A DNA stretch of 64,000 bases from Phoronis australis (Eukaryota > Phoronida > Phoronidae): contig NMRA01000172.1 in NCBI GenBank assembly GCA_002633005.1, forward strand, positions 555,871-619,870, given 5' to 3'. The position numbers and the translations under genes were made by a program. The notes below the pieces were generated by a model. The model searched no databases and was not told where the DNA came from. It worked only from the letters and a program-made list of their open reading frames with translations. This document shows positions 54,146 through 64,000 of the stretch, one piece after another; the first letter of the stretch is position 1; the number at the start of each line of letters is the position of its first letter.

Positions 54146-55109
54146 ATATTTGTTACTTATTAATTTGAACACACGATAATGTTTGGTTATCATTATCATC
54201 TCAGCCCACACAGGTCATGGGTGGGGGCATATTGGTGTCATCTCTGTCCTGGCGTCTGGCAATCGGGGGTGCATTTTCTGCCGTCTGATGTTGTATCTCA
54301 GTACTAACGTCCATGAAAGGTTTTTGTGAGATTTGGCAGATGTGTTAAGCTGAGGACAAATTTTGGACTCACCTGATGCAACTATTACTGTGCCCCTGTA
54401 TTTTGGAATTTCCTCCAGGGAATTTCATGGAACTTGATTTGTTCTAAGGATACAATTATGCCTTCCCAGTTTCAGACGGATTTGACATTGCTGCGCCACC
54501 CAGTGGCCATTTTTTTAGATTTTAGAGTCCCTTTTTGGTGTCTACCTTTCTGTCTGCCAAAGTGCTTGAAAGATCACTATGAAAATTGTTAGGTGTGTTG
54601 CTGACAAAGAGACTTCAGCTGACGTTGATTTTCGGACAACTACTCTGGCGCCCCTTAGTAGTGTTTTTGTTTTTTGATCTGTGAAATTAGGCAGATGTTC
54701 CCTAAGGAGCTGACAATGGATGATGTTCAATTTGAGGCCAGCGTGACTACTGTTGTGCTACCTTATAACAATTTTCTTTGTATCTTTGAAATTCATTGAC
54801 AATTTTAAAAAATTTGGCTAATAGATTGCTATTAAGGATATTAAGGAGTCATGGTGCCTTTTCGTTATTGAATTAATTTGACGCATGCGCCTCTTGTACC
54901 CATTTATATTATTGTAAGTCCGTTTTCTAGGGTCTGCCAAACCACTCAAGGATCACTATGTGTTCCAGATGAGAAGACCATGGCAGACATTGATTTTCGG
55001 CCAGGTCTGACAACTGTGACGCCGTGCCCCCTCTAGTGGCTCAGTTGTTTTTGCATCCACACTTGCACCTCCTTAGTTCCTAACAGGAAGTTTTGATGAA
55101 GTTTGGTAA

Positions 55110-56465
55110 ATGGTTTTGTCAGTATTCGAAAGACAGGGTCGCAGTCGTGGGCACCTTTCAATGCTCTCTATTGTTCATGTTTTGTGTTTTAATGAAAATT
55201 TGAAAGACTCTCCTGCATCAGCGCACCCAGCGGGAATTTCCGTAGTCGCTTGCGGTAACAACGGTTGGGAAGTCAGGGACCGGGATTATAAATACCTCGA
55301 CCAAACATCTAAATCCAATGCTTTGCCGGGTTCTTTTAGATTTGAATCGGTTAATACAACTATGGTGAGAAGTTTCAGTGCACCTCCAAAAATTAGTGAC
55401 CCACGGGGTCCTATTCATTCCGTCTATAGACCTACTCCTGGCTGCTGGCGCGATTTCTATCACAACATGACTTCCGAAGCCTTCTGATTCATTTAAATGC
55501 GACTTTTCAAACCTTAATAAAAGATGATTTTTCTTTGCCTTAGCCGTAGTTTTGTTGCCAAACGTTTGCAGTTCTTGAGTTTGGCATAGCCTGTAGTCGA
55601 GTAGATTCCCCTTGTTGTTGGAGAAACGGCTCGCTTTCGTAGGAACCTGTCGAGTTACACGGGGCACGCATATGTATCCAGGGTAACTGTCCAGGTTTTT
55701 GGCTAAATTAGTCGAAAGCCAACAAATCATATTCTATCGAGAGTGACCCCATTAACAGAGGTGTATTCTGTTTTATCAAATTACGCTTCAGATCTTATCT
55801 GCAACTTCAAACTGTCCAGCTTATAATGAAAAATGTAATCGCGTAGTTTCTGATAACGTGCTATCTTCTTCGAAAGTTACCAATTGTTTAATTTCCAAGA
55901 AATGTGTCACGGGAATAACCGGCAACCTCCTAGAATACAGTCGGTCGAAGTTCAAGCGAATATTTCGAACATTAATTGGCTTGCATCTTGCAGAACCCGA
56001 AATTTGTGGAGGTACATGTTTACCAGCTGTTGCACTCACGTTTGCGAATTCCGGTGTTAATGGGGGTTTACTAAAATCATGTCGGAAGGAGTAATATTAT
56101 TGGCCGAAAGACTTGGTCGCCGTGTTGATGATGCGACATCTATGGGGTACAACGGTAGTAGCGTCGTTCCTGTTATTACCAGTGGAGGCCTTGTGCTAAT
56201 ACAGCAATTGTCACAGAACAGCGTAACTGGGATGAATGACTTGAGAAAGATCTTGAAATCATTTAAGTGTGACATCCAGTGCTCTGGAGCAACGTGTGGG
56301 ATTTTGCTAACAGATGGCGCAATACATGTTGATCTTGATTGGAAACCTCCGTTTATTGATGGCATCTCGAGAATTGCCGTAGAAAACGCCAATGACAAAG
56401 ACATTGAAATAAAAATTAGACGTGCAATATTTCTGTTAAATCAAAGATGGAGAATTTTACATTAA
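55110..56465 (+). other. Cluster of unassigned open frames
   Basis: Plus-strand frames at 55110-55487, 55858-56094 and 56079-56465 (125, 78, 128 codons) each end in their own stop, and the last two overlap by 16 bases in different frames. Composition looks more protein-like than the surroundings (for example GLHLAEPEICGGTCLPAVAL), but I recognise no family, no splice sites join them, and antisense frames exist too. Could be a broken gene or chance. Confidence 0.25.
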
Positions 56466-59400
56466 CGCTTTCGTGTTAACTTTAGCAGTGAAATATCTTG
56501 CAAGTTACGGTACTGTCACCAGAATACCAGGTGCCGTGGTGTCTGGCCTTGCAAATTTGCCAGTGGCATCTAATTGTACTGCTTAATAGATATTAACCGA
56601 TGCGATCGTGTACAATTGTCATGAGATTTGAAGTTCCACGGTGTGTACAGGTAACCCGACGCGGGCGATTTTTGTTGGCCCACGTACTATGTGGGTGAAT
56701 ATTGCTGATTTAGTGTTATCTTAATCTGCCTCCATTGGGCGTCTGACGTCCGCTTCTGTACCGGTCGTTCCTAAATTTTTAACAAAATCACTTGACATAG
56801 ATTTTACAAGATATCTTGCTTTGAAGCTGATGACAAGGTGATGACGAGTAATTCGGACCGATCTGTCTGCACATAACCTGCGATTGCCGTATACGGCTGC
56901 CACAAACGTTTACATGAAATCCAGCGTAACTTGGAGACAAGTTTCAGAAACTAAAAGTCCCATCCACACTGGCTTATTTACACACCTTGACCATTATAAG
57001 TGGTTACGCTGCGATTATTAAATGGCCTTTAATTTTGCCTTCGAGAGTTGCAAGTATTATGTTCACCGAGACATTTCGATCTGATTCATAGCACAAGAAA
57101 ACAATTTGGTTAAAAATTGAACGAACGATACCACAGCAGTGATCAATTAGCTGGTTTTGTACATGTTCGTGTGTCGCCGTCATTTTCACGTTTTGGACCG
57201 AGTCAAAAAAATCAAAATGCCGAATTAAAAACAATAATAATGATTAGGCCGCTGTAAATTGATAAGCACTTCGAAAATTCAAATACCTGACGATGGACCT
57301 TGCCAATCTTACCTTGTCAACTTCTCGGGAGCATATTAGTGCAACCGTTGTCGGAGCACACCAATTAGTCCAAACATACAATTTTGTAAAAAAAATATAT
57401 TTCGAGTGTTAAGTTACTCCCGTGATTACCCAAATCCGAGACCTGCAAAATTTTTTGAAGGTGTGACTGCATTTCTAGTGTGGGTCCAGATCGCGTCATA
57501 ATGGTGGCAGATAAATGTACATCATCACTAAACAACGGAATAGGGTCGGAAAGTGTGACGGTACCTTACTGGAGTGGTCCAGGGGATTCTACCACCGAAG
57601 ATCTTTTCCCTTGCCATTTTTCTGTGGAAATATATTATGTTAAAAGTGTTGAGCAGAAAATCAATCAAACGCTGTTTTAAAACAATGGAGGTTATTATGC
57701 TATTTTGCATGATTTTTAGATGCATTAGTTTCAGATTTTAAAAGTTATTTTTTAATTTTGCCGGCTAGTTCTAGGTAATGAAGCCACCGCCATTCTGTTT
57801 GTCTCCAGTTTGGCGTATTTGCTTGGGGTGTGACGTAATCACTTTCCATGAGTACATGTACAAAGAAAGGACAATTTGATTCTTAATTACGCGCTCACAG
57901 CGAGTACGGCACCTAGATGATATTATTGTATATAATCGGATTTTGATTTAAGAAATAAACATGTTTATGATAAAATTTTATGTTTTAGAGTGCAAGATCT
58001 ATAATCCGAATTTTTTTCTTAGACGGCAGTTTCGCAATCCAATTGCGGTGTCCTAAATTAATTTGCTCACTGCCATTTTGGCTAAGTATGTGTAGGTGCC
58101 CGGATGTGAAGCTACCTGAACAAAAGACCATCGGGCCTGTATGCAAAGCACCGGCGTAAAACCAAGTAACAAGTTTTTAAATTAGCGTGTGTGTGCGTGA
58201 ACGTTGGATTTTCTGTTACTATGGTAAATCGAAGACATTGACGGGTTTCCCACTTTCAAAAGAATAACTAATACTCCATGAAAAGTTCAATAAACCACGC
58301 CTTCTGCAAAAAACAGATTTTAATTCAAGCCACACATACATGTAAGGCAGTGTACACGTTTTGATTTCAGCCACTCACCATTATCAAAGTGTTCTTATCT
58401 TCTTAGTTATTCAGTAAGCTTGGAAACAACTGAGAGATCGTTATTTCTTAAGACCAAACTCACAAAATTTCAGGTCAAAACGTCACTTGAACTTTTTTGA
58501 GAAGGATTTATCAAATCAGCGGTGAACTGTATGAACAACAATGTAAGTCAAATAAATACGTTACGTTACTGGACCTTATGATTAAGTATATTTTGCGACA
58601 AAAACAGTTCCATATAGTAAATAATTTTTTCAGGTTGCCGCAATACCCACAAATTCGTGCTAGAATATAGTTCATTTAGCATTTTGCAATCGCAGTTGAT
58701 AACAATAGTTTGCTTGAAAGTTAATTAAATTAATAGCTTTCAGTCTACTGATAGGGTCATTCCACCACTCCAAGTTATGCAAAAACTAATAATTATTGTC
58801 AATATAAATGTAAAATTGCTTCGTCCTTTTGCTCACAGAAAAAAGCACAAAGGCGACTGACACAAGTTGACAACCTCAACTTAACGCTAATCAGAGTTTG
58901 TACCAATTAAACTATGGTTAATGAGAAATCGAAGTTATCAAGAGTCTAGCATCAGAAATACTACAGTAAATTTTATAATAGTTATTTTTTACAAAATTGT
59001 GTATCATCAACCACTTTGTTTACCTCAGTCTGAAGAAATAACGAAGTAATTTCTTGCGCAGCCCTGAAATCACCTCTAAGTTGACTTAGAAACAACTCGA
59101 AAACCAAATTGTCTAAATCAAAAGTTGTTGTTTGTGAAGAGGGTTTAGCTAATTTAACGACTAGAAGCGGTTTCATCTTCATTTCTCCTTGCTTATATTA
59201 GAACTGATGTCTTGGCTTGAGAAAATTGACACTCGTTGAAGAAGCTCCACGCGGGGTTCTCTTGTACAAACGCTGTATCTGGTCGATCGGAAAAAGACAA
59301 CTGAAACAATACCAACTGAGGAAACCCCTTCTTATTTGTCCCCCTATGACGGTAGTAGGAATTAGTGTGACCCTTCCGAGCCATTATCTTATCCGAGATG

Positions 59401-59508
59401 GCGGCACCTCGATCGAGAGCTTCGGCTACATGTTATACACGAACGTGTGAATCACCAAAAGTCAAGGTTCACGCTTTCGCGAGCGATATCTTCCAACAGA
59501 GAGCTATG
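56466..59508. other. Stretch with no recognised gene
   Basis: Only short frames. A minus-strand 66-codon frame (58982-59182, starting MKMKPLLVVKLAKP) could be the first exon of a small gene, but no supporting motif or splice partner was found. Confidence 0.4.
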
Positions 59509-59790
59509 TCACCAGAGGTCACAGCAGAGGTTTGCAGGTGTGGAAACTGCGCGGTGAACACCATAAAATGAAAGTTTATCTAGCAGGTCACCATGGTCTA
59601 CTGTGTCGAGGACTCTTGAAAAATCTAAAATTAGGGCTGTCGGGTTTATACCGTTATTCAGATGTCCGTTTATTGTGTCTGTGAGTTGCCACACAATCTT
59701 GAACATCTTAGTTAAACTGCTCATGCACAAGGTCCGGGACAGACGCCTGTGTGCGTCTAAAAGTGCAAAAGTGTTGGTCGCGGCATGCAT
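59509..59790 (-). pseudogene. LINE reverse transcriptase fragment
   Basis: Contains LNNGINPTALILDFSRVLDT then VDHGDLLDKLSFYGV, the RT palm motif D-F-S-K-A-F-D-T-V-D-H with the second Asp conserved. Short, isolated and 5' and 3' truncated. Confidence 0.75.
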
Positions 59791-59982
59791 TTACATGTAT
59801 ATGCAGACCTTGAAAAATGCATCATCTCTTACAAAGGTCTAGGTTCATAGACCTAACTTACTGCACAAATTTAAAAGTGATGAAACAGTTTCAGAAAAAA
59901 ACAGAGGGAATGCACAAAAATCGCCGTATTGAATTACAAAATCCTTCCAAGCAAAACTACATGCCTTAGCTTCTTTAGAGTC

Positions 59983-60106
59983 AAGCAGAGTAGGTGTACA
60001 TCTCCACCATGTCAAGCAGAGTAGGTGTACATCTCCACCATGTCAAGCAGAGTAGGTGTACATCTCCACCATGTTAAGCAGAGCAAGCTTACATCTCCAC
60101 CATTTC
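59983..60106. repeat. 31-base tandem repeat, four copies
   Basis: Unit gtcaagcagagtaggtgtac/atctccaccat. Three copies are identical; the fourth has five changes. Confidence 0.92.
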
Positions 60107-61220
60107 CAATATGACGTTATTTTGATTATTTGGACAGAGTCGAGTAAAATAATTTAAGTGATAATAAGGATTTGCTCTTTAAATTTGTGATCGCCTTGAA
60201 AATTACTCCGAGCATATCAACCTGCCCAAGCTTAATCGTTCCTAAAATGCCCGTTTGACGTACGTTACGTGCAACCGTTTCCAGCGCACGTCGATCAATC
60301 CAAACGAACCTATTTGTAAAATGTGATGTTCCCTTGGTTACTTGAATGGTAAAAATAGGAAAAACTTGTCAGTGTGACATAACTGTGCATTTTTATTTCT
60401 ATTTCTGAGTCCAAGTCGTGTTATTAGAAATAAATGTGCACCAACAATTTATTCACAAAACTCCAATGTCCAATCGTCTCACTACAGTTTTGTTCTCGAG
60501 ACATTCAACAACTAGCCCAAAGTGGTTATTTCTTGTGTTGAAATGTTAACATACTATTTTTTCTCACATGACCTGAACGGTGTTACGACACAACTGGTTA
60601 ATAACACCATAGACACCGAGTACGTAATTTTTTTATACTAGATGGGCGAATCACAAAGTAGTGCAAATCAGAAATCCATACGCCTTACAGTTTATCCTCT
60701 GTAAAACACTAAAACAACCAAACGCACGCCAGCCAAACAATGCCGGAATTCCGAGGTAACAAGTTTATGATTTACAAATCGGGATGTCGCAACTGTACTT
60801 ACTCCCAGTCAGAAGAACATGCAAACAACTTCTTAAACGGACCCATCTTTGGCGGGAAATTCCGTATTCACGTTTATTCAAACGGAGACGAGCCCCAACT
60901 CAAGAAAGGCGGCGAGACTGTCTAGCTATGCTGTCTCAACGTCAATTCAGTGCTCGCAAGCTGGGAAGCCTTGCTGACTGTTATTTATAAACATTTTAGA
61001 TTTTAATATTACAACTTCAAAGACCGTGTATTGGATTTTAAATTGAATATTTGCTACGAAAGCTGAATACAATTTACAATTTTAGCCTAAAATAAAAGTC
61101 TTTACACAAAGTAACTGAATTACTTTACATTGCGCAAGCGTGTTTTCACAAAAGTTGTGTCATGTGGTTGAAAGTTTTAGACACGTCGCGTTTTTGGGCA
61201 AAAAGATTGTTTTATGGTTC
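60107..61220. other. Stretch with no recognised gene
   Basis: AT-rich, short frames only. The 61- and 68-codon frames at 60740-60990 overlap and have no known motif. Confidence 0.45.
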
Positions 61221-61227
61221 ATGTAAA

Positions 61228-61386
61228 AAAGCAAATCCTACAATCATCTCAGATTCATAACATGGGCAAAACCTCTTGGAAATTTTGTCAAAATTCCTCG
61301 GCAAGCCTAGGGATTTTGACGAAATTTCCAAAAGGTTTTGCCCGTCATAAACCCGAGACTCGTGTAGGATTCTCTATCTTAGGCAC
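61228..61386. repeat. Near-perfect foldback of about 160 bases
   Basis: Arms of about 70-75 bases: caaatcctacaat...gggcaaaacc...ttggaaattttgtcaaaattcc is mirrored by ggattttgacgaaatttccaa...ggttttgccc...gtaggattc. No coding content. It has the size and shape of a small MITE. Confidence 0.75.
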
Positions 61387-61835
61387 ATTAATGTAATATT
61401 GAACTGGTGATGATGCTGTCCTATTGCTGCTAGTATCCCGTACAAGTCTCATTGGGCTGCTGCTGCGGCATGAAGGCTATTACCTCATACAAGCAGATTA
61501 AAATTTCAATGCAAATTTAAGAAAAGTCGCCTCGTACTACTAAATTGACGTGATATGAGGCTCACGAGACGTGTTCTCCACGACGCAGTCTTCAATCGCT
61601 TGCAAACTCAACATTGGGGTTTGAGTCATTTCCACTATGGCCAAGATTAGAGAGGCAAGTAAATTCAGTGTTTGCCAAAGTGGTTTCCGCTCTTTCTCAA
61701 TACTATGGCCACTGGTTTGCGTCTGGGCATTTCAGCAATTCCCCAGCTTACACTTTCAAGATACACTGAAACTCTTCGGTCTTTACTATACACGCCTACG
61801 CACAAAACGTACATGTAAGTCCTCTATAAGTGACT

Positions 61836-64000
61836 TCACAGTCGCGTAGAACAATGTTCTCCGTTTCCTAACGACGTTGTTGACATAGACGCAAAGTTTG
61901 ATGAAACCGTTTTGCTCGAAAGGCGAGTCGTTTTCCCAATCCCCATCGCATTCAATACACGACGTGTACAAACAAACGCTACGAAGATGAACACTCCTTG
62001 GGTCGCATTCAGGAGCGTAAAAATGTACCAGACAACGTCGTTGTTTGCTGCCATGGCAACGAATCCGAAAATCCACGTCATTCCAAGTAGGATGAACAAT
62101 TTCAAATACATTATGAACTCGTTCTTTGTTGAATTTTTCTTCGAATTTGTAACAGTCTTGGACAATTTAAGCGACTTGTGAAGGAGTTGTGCAATAAGAC
62201 AATATATGATGACATTAGATAAAATAAATGCTGACACAGGAGCAACAAAGAAAATCAAAAATGCGTTCCTTTGTGTAAACCAGCAGAGTTCACCATCAAC
62301 AAAACTGGGTTGAAAACTAGTTTCGACATCAGAAAAGTCAAAAATAACGGATACAATAGTAACTGCGGCAGGTACAAGAATGGCGTAACACCAGGACACG
62401 AATAGACGTCGGCGATCATTCTGAGGCGCGTGACGTATTGTCAAACGAAACGTAGACCACGTGTCTACGGCAATCACATTTTTCCACGCGAATACCGAAA
62501 GATAAGCCCATTGAGTGAGAGCTGCAAACGTTTCACACAACCAGGGAATTAAACTTACCACTGGGCGTAGAAGGAAGAACAGACCAGCCAGGAATAATTG
62601 TAAAGTTAAGCAAAACTGGAGTTTTCCTGGAAATGTATGATACACCGAGCAAAATGGTTGGATGAGGAGGCGAATTAGAAGAAACGCTTCAGAAAAAGAA
62701 AAGCACACAATTGTCAGTATTCCTAAAGCCGAAGTTTTCCGAGCATGTGTTTGGATATTGTCGAGACAGACGATCAAGGAATCGTTCATCTTACGCACAT
62801 CCGCTTTTGGCACCGATCCACCAAAATCTTTCAGAAATACGTCACCACTGCTTAGTACACTGAAATCACCTTGATAAAGTGTCTTGTTTATGCATTTTAT
62901 TGAACTGGTATTTGCTGGAAAACAATAACTCTCATTCACGGATACTGACACCACGTAGCCAAGCCATGTGGAAGAGAATAGCCATTTCATGTGAGATTCA
63001 AATTTGTGATCCCTCGTTCTCTTATTTGCTTTCTGTAAATGGCAACCAGTGTTGTTTAATCGCTGCATGAACGTTATGTCGAGGTGAATCTTATCAACTG
63101 AGTAACTTCCTCCAAAAAAGTGTTTTTCCACACTTAGTGTGAAACTAGGTTTCGAATTTATATCAAACGACTTTTCCAGACCTTCTTTCACTATGAAGGG
63201 CATGGTTCGGCTCTTAAATATTTTTCTTTCCATTTCCGTAGTTACGAGGTTGTCTTGGGATGGAATATATTGTATGTCTATACACACGGACGACAGTGTA
63301 TAGTAAGGAACACACTCCCCATTTTGCAAAATATAGTCTTCTTGACACCTTGAAAACCTGCATTTCGTGAGATTAAGCGAATCGCACTCGGCTATGGAAG
63401 CTGCACGATTTTTTGTTTTGGAGCCTAAAGATTCGGATAAATCAATATTAATTTTTCCAATCTTGTTCACGTCAAGCAGTAGCGAGAATGAAAATTTCCA
63501 TAGCGTAGGATCAGACGGACCTGTTACATGGGGCAGTTTTGGGGAAGGTCCTTGGCAAGCCAATTTAGTTATGTTTTGAGGGTCATTGCAAATGGCACAA
63601 AAATAGTTTTTATAGTATCTTACATCAGACAACGCGTGCAATGTTTGAGAAGATCGACAGCGATTTACCAACTCATTTGACATGCAGCCACGAGGACAAT
63701 CACGGACAACTTCCGGATGACAGTAACGATATAAACCATCTGCGTCCTCCATAGTCAAATTGCAAAGAGGGTCATTCAAGCGGTGCAGAAATTCTTGAAG
63801 ACTGCTTTCAGCAGAACTTCCAGACTTTTCATAACACGTGAGATCAAATTTCCAAAATCGCACATTCTTAACACCGTGGCACTGAGCACAAAAGAGATTT
63901 CTGTATTGTATTCCGGTTACGTTGTCTCTCACTGGAATTCTGTTCACCACGGATTCGTCAGTGTTCACACAAGCTTCAGCAATCTGGTAGTCCTGGAACT
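61836..64000 (-). CDS. Adhesion/Methuselah-like family B GPCR, 5' partial, intronless here
   Basis: The open frame runs from the window edge to the stop at 61836-61838, at least 720 codons, and continues past the right edge. The extracellular part is Cys-rich with repeated Y-x-N-x-F-C-A-x-C units (YRNLFCAQCHG, YKNYFCAICND), typical of expanded invertebrate orphan receptors. No GPS/GAIN cleavage motif is evident. Seven hydrophobic segments lie at about residues 410-660 counted from codon 63968: ILTIVCFSFSEAFLLI first, ELCWFTQRN in the second loop, KLFILLGMTWIFGFVAMAA for segment six, ATQGVFIFVAFVCTRR for the last. The cytosolic tail ends in TRL. Ligand unknown. Confidence 0.9.
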   Translation of the reverse strand, partial: FQDYQIAEACVNTDESVVNRIPVRDNVTGIQYRNLFCAQCHGVKNVRFWKFDLTCYEKSGSSAESSLQEFLHRLNDPLCNLTMEDADGLYRYCHPEVVRDCPRGCMSNELVNRCRSSQTLHALSDVRYYKNYFCAICNDPQNITKLACQGPSPKLPHVTGPSDPTLWKFSFSLLLDVNKIGKINIDLSESLGSKTKNRAASIAECDSLNLTKCRFSRCQEDYILQNGECVPYYTLSSVCIDIQYIPSQDNLVTTEMERKIFKSRTMPFIVKEGLEKSFDINSKPSFTLSVEKHFFGGSYSVDKIHLDITFMQRLNNTGCHLQKANKRTRDHKFESHMKWLFSSTWLGYVVSVSVNESYCFPANTSSIKCINKTLYQGDFSVLSSGDVFLKDFGGSVPKADVRKMNDSLIVCLDNIQTHARKTSALGILTIVCFSFSEAFLLIRLLIQPFCSVYHTFPGKLQFCLTLQLFLAGLFFLLRPVVSLIPWLCETFAALTQWAYLSVFAWKNVIAVDTWSTFRLTIRHAPQNDRRRLFVSWCYAILVPAAVTIVSVIFDFSDVETSFQPSFVDGELCWFTQRNAFLIFFVAPVSAFILSNVIIYCLIAQLLHKSLKLSKTVTNSKKNSTKNEFIMYLKLFILLGMTWIFGFVAMAANNDVVWYIFTLLNATQGVFIFVAFVCTRRVLNAMGIGKTTRLSSKTVSSNFASMSTTSLGNGEHCSTRL

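Noticed and set aside
56079-56465. Possible enzyme domain
   Set aside because: Faint resemblance of nearby text to glutaminase-type ANGG motifs did not extend to the rest of the frame.
1-64000. CRISPR array, prophage or bacterial operon
   Set aside because: Introns, LINEs and animal genes show a eukaryotic chromosome; the tandem repeats lack unique spacers of constant length.

Overview
This window comes from an invertebrate animal genome, probably a marine species. The evidence is multi-exon genes with GT-AG introns, bilaterian-type chromatin and GPI-anchor genes, an invertebrate-style family B GPCR, non-LTR retrotransposons, foldback elements and tRNA-derived repeats. I cannot name the species. 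A cephalochordate or another highly heterozygous marine invertebrate would fit. Two of the three single 'n' characters sit exactly at junctions between near-identical direct copies, which suggests unmerged haplotypes in the assembly.

Three host genes can be read clearly. (1) The minus strand from 40349 down to 11742 carries a complete Jarid2, the PRC2 cofactor. I could splice 20 exons with matching phases at every junction into one 1460-codon frame. It has a UIM-like motif, the HAQRKFAQ methyl-lysine motif, JmjN, ARID, a dead JmjC and a degenerate zinc finger. (2) The plus strand from 42428 or 43213 to 53219 carries Pigt, a GPI-transamidase subunit, in 10 exons (597 codons). Its first exon is present twice. 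Jarid2 and Pigt are head to head, about 2-2.9 kb apart. (3) An intronless MYORG-like glycoside hydrolase family 31 gene (14703-16700, plus strand) lies antisense inside the 7.4 kb intron 18 of Jarid2. At the right edge a long intronless reading frame (61836-64000, minus) encodes the C-terminal part of an adhesion/Methuselah-like GPCR that runs off the window. At the left edge there is one good exon (538-618, minus) of an unidentified gene.

The rest is mostly repeat-derived: a frameshifted LINE at 1.9-4.0 kb, an antisense LINE with RT and RNase H remains in Pigt intron 7, an RT fragment at 59.5 kb, a TTAA-flanked element of 1.36 kb with long inverted repeats (17.5-18.9 kb), a family of foldback elements at 6.5, 40.6-41.2, 42.6 and 44.5 kb, a 148-bp-arm palindrome of two tRNA-like SINE units at 21.2-21.5 kb, and several minisatellites. 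The stretches 4.4-11.4 kb and 53.3-61.2 kb hold little I can name.

Functionally the three complete host genes are unrelated: Polycomb targeting, ER GPI-anchor attachment, and secretory-pathway glycan hydrolysis. I found no operon-like or novel defence-type system. The most interesting points are the ancient PRC2/ubiquitin-binding motifs and the eroded zinc and iron ligands of Jarid2, the nested antisense gene, and haplotype-specific transposon insertions, one of them within about 10 bases of a Pigt splice donor.
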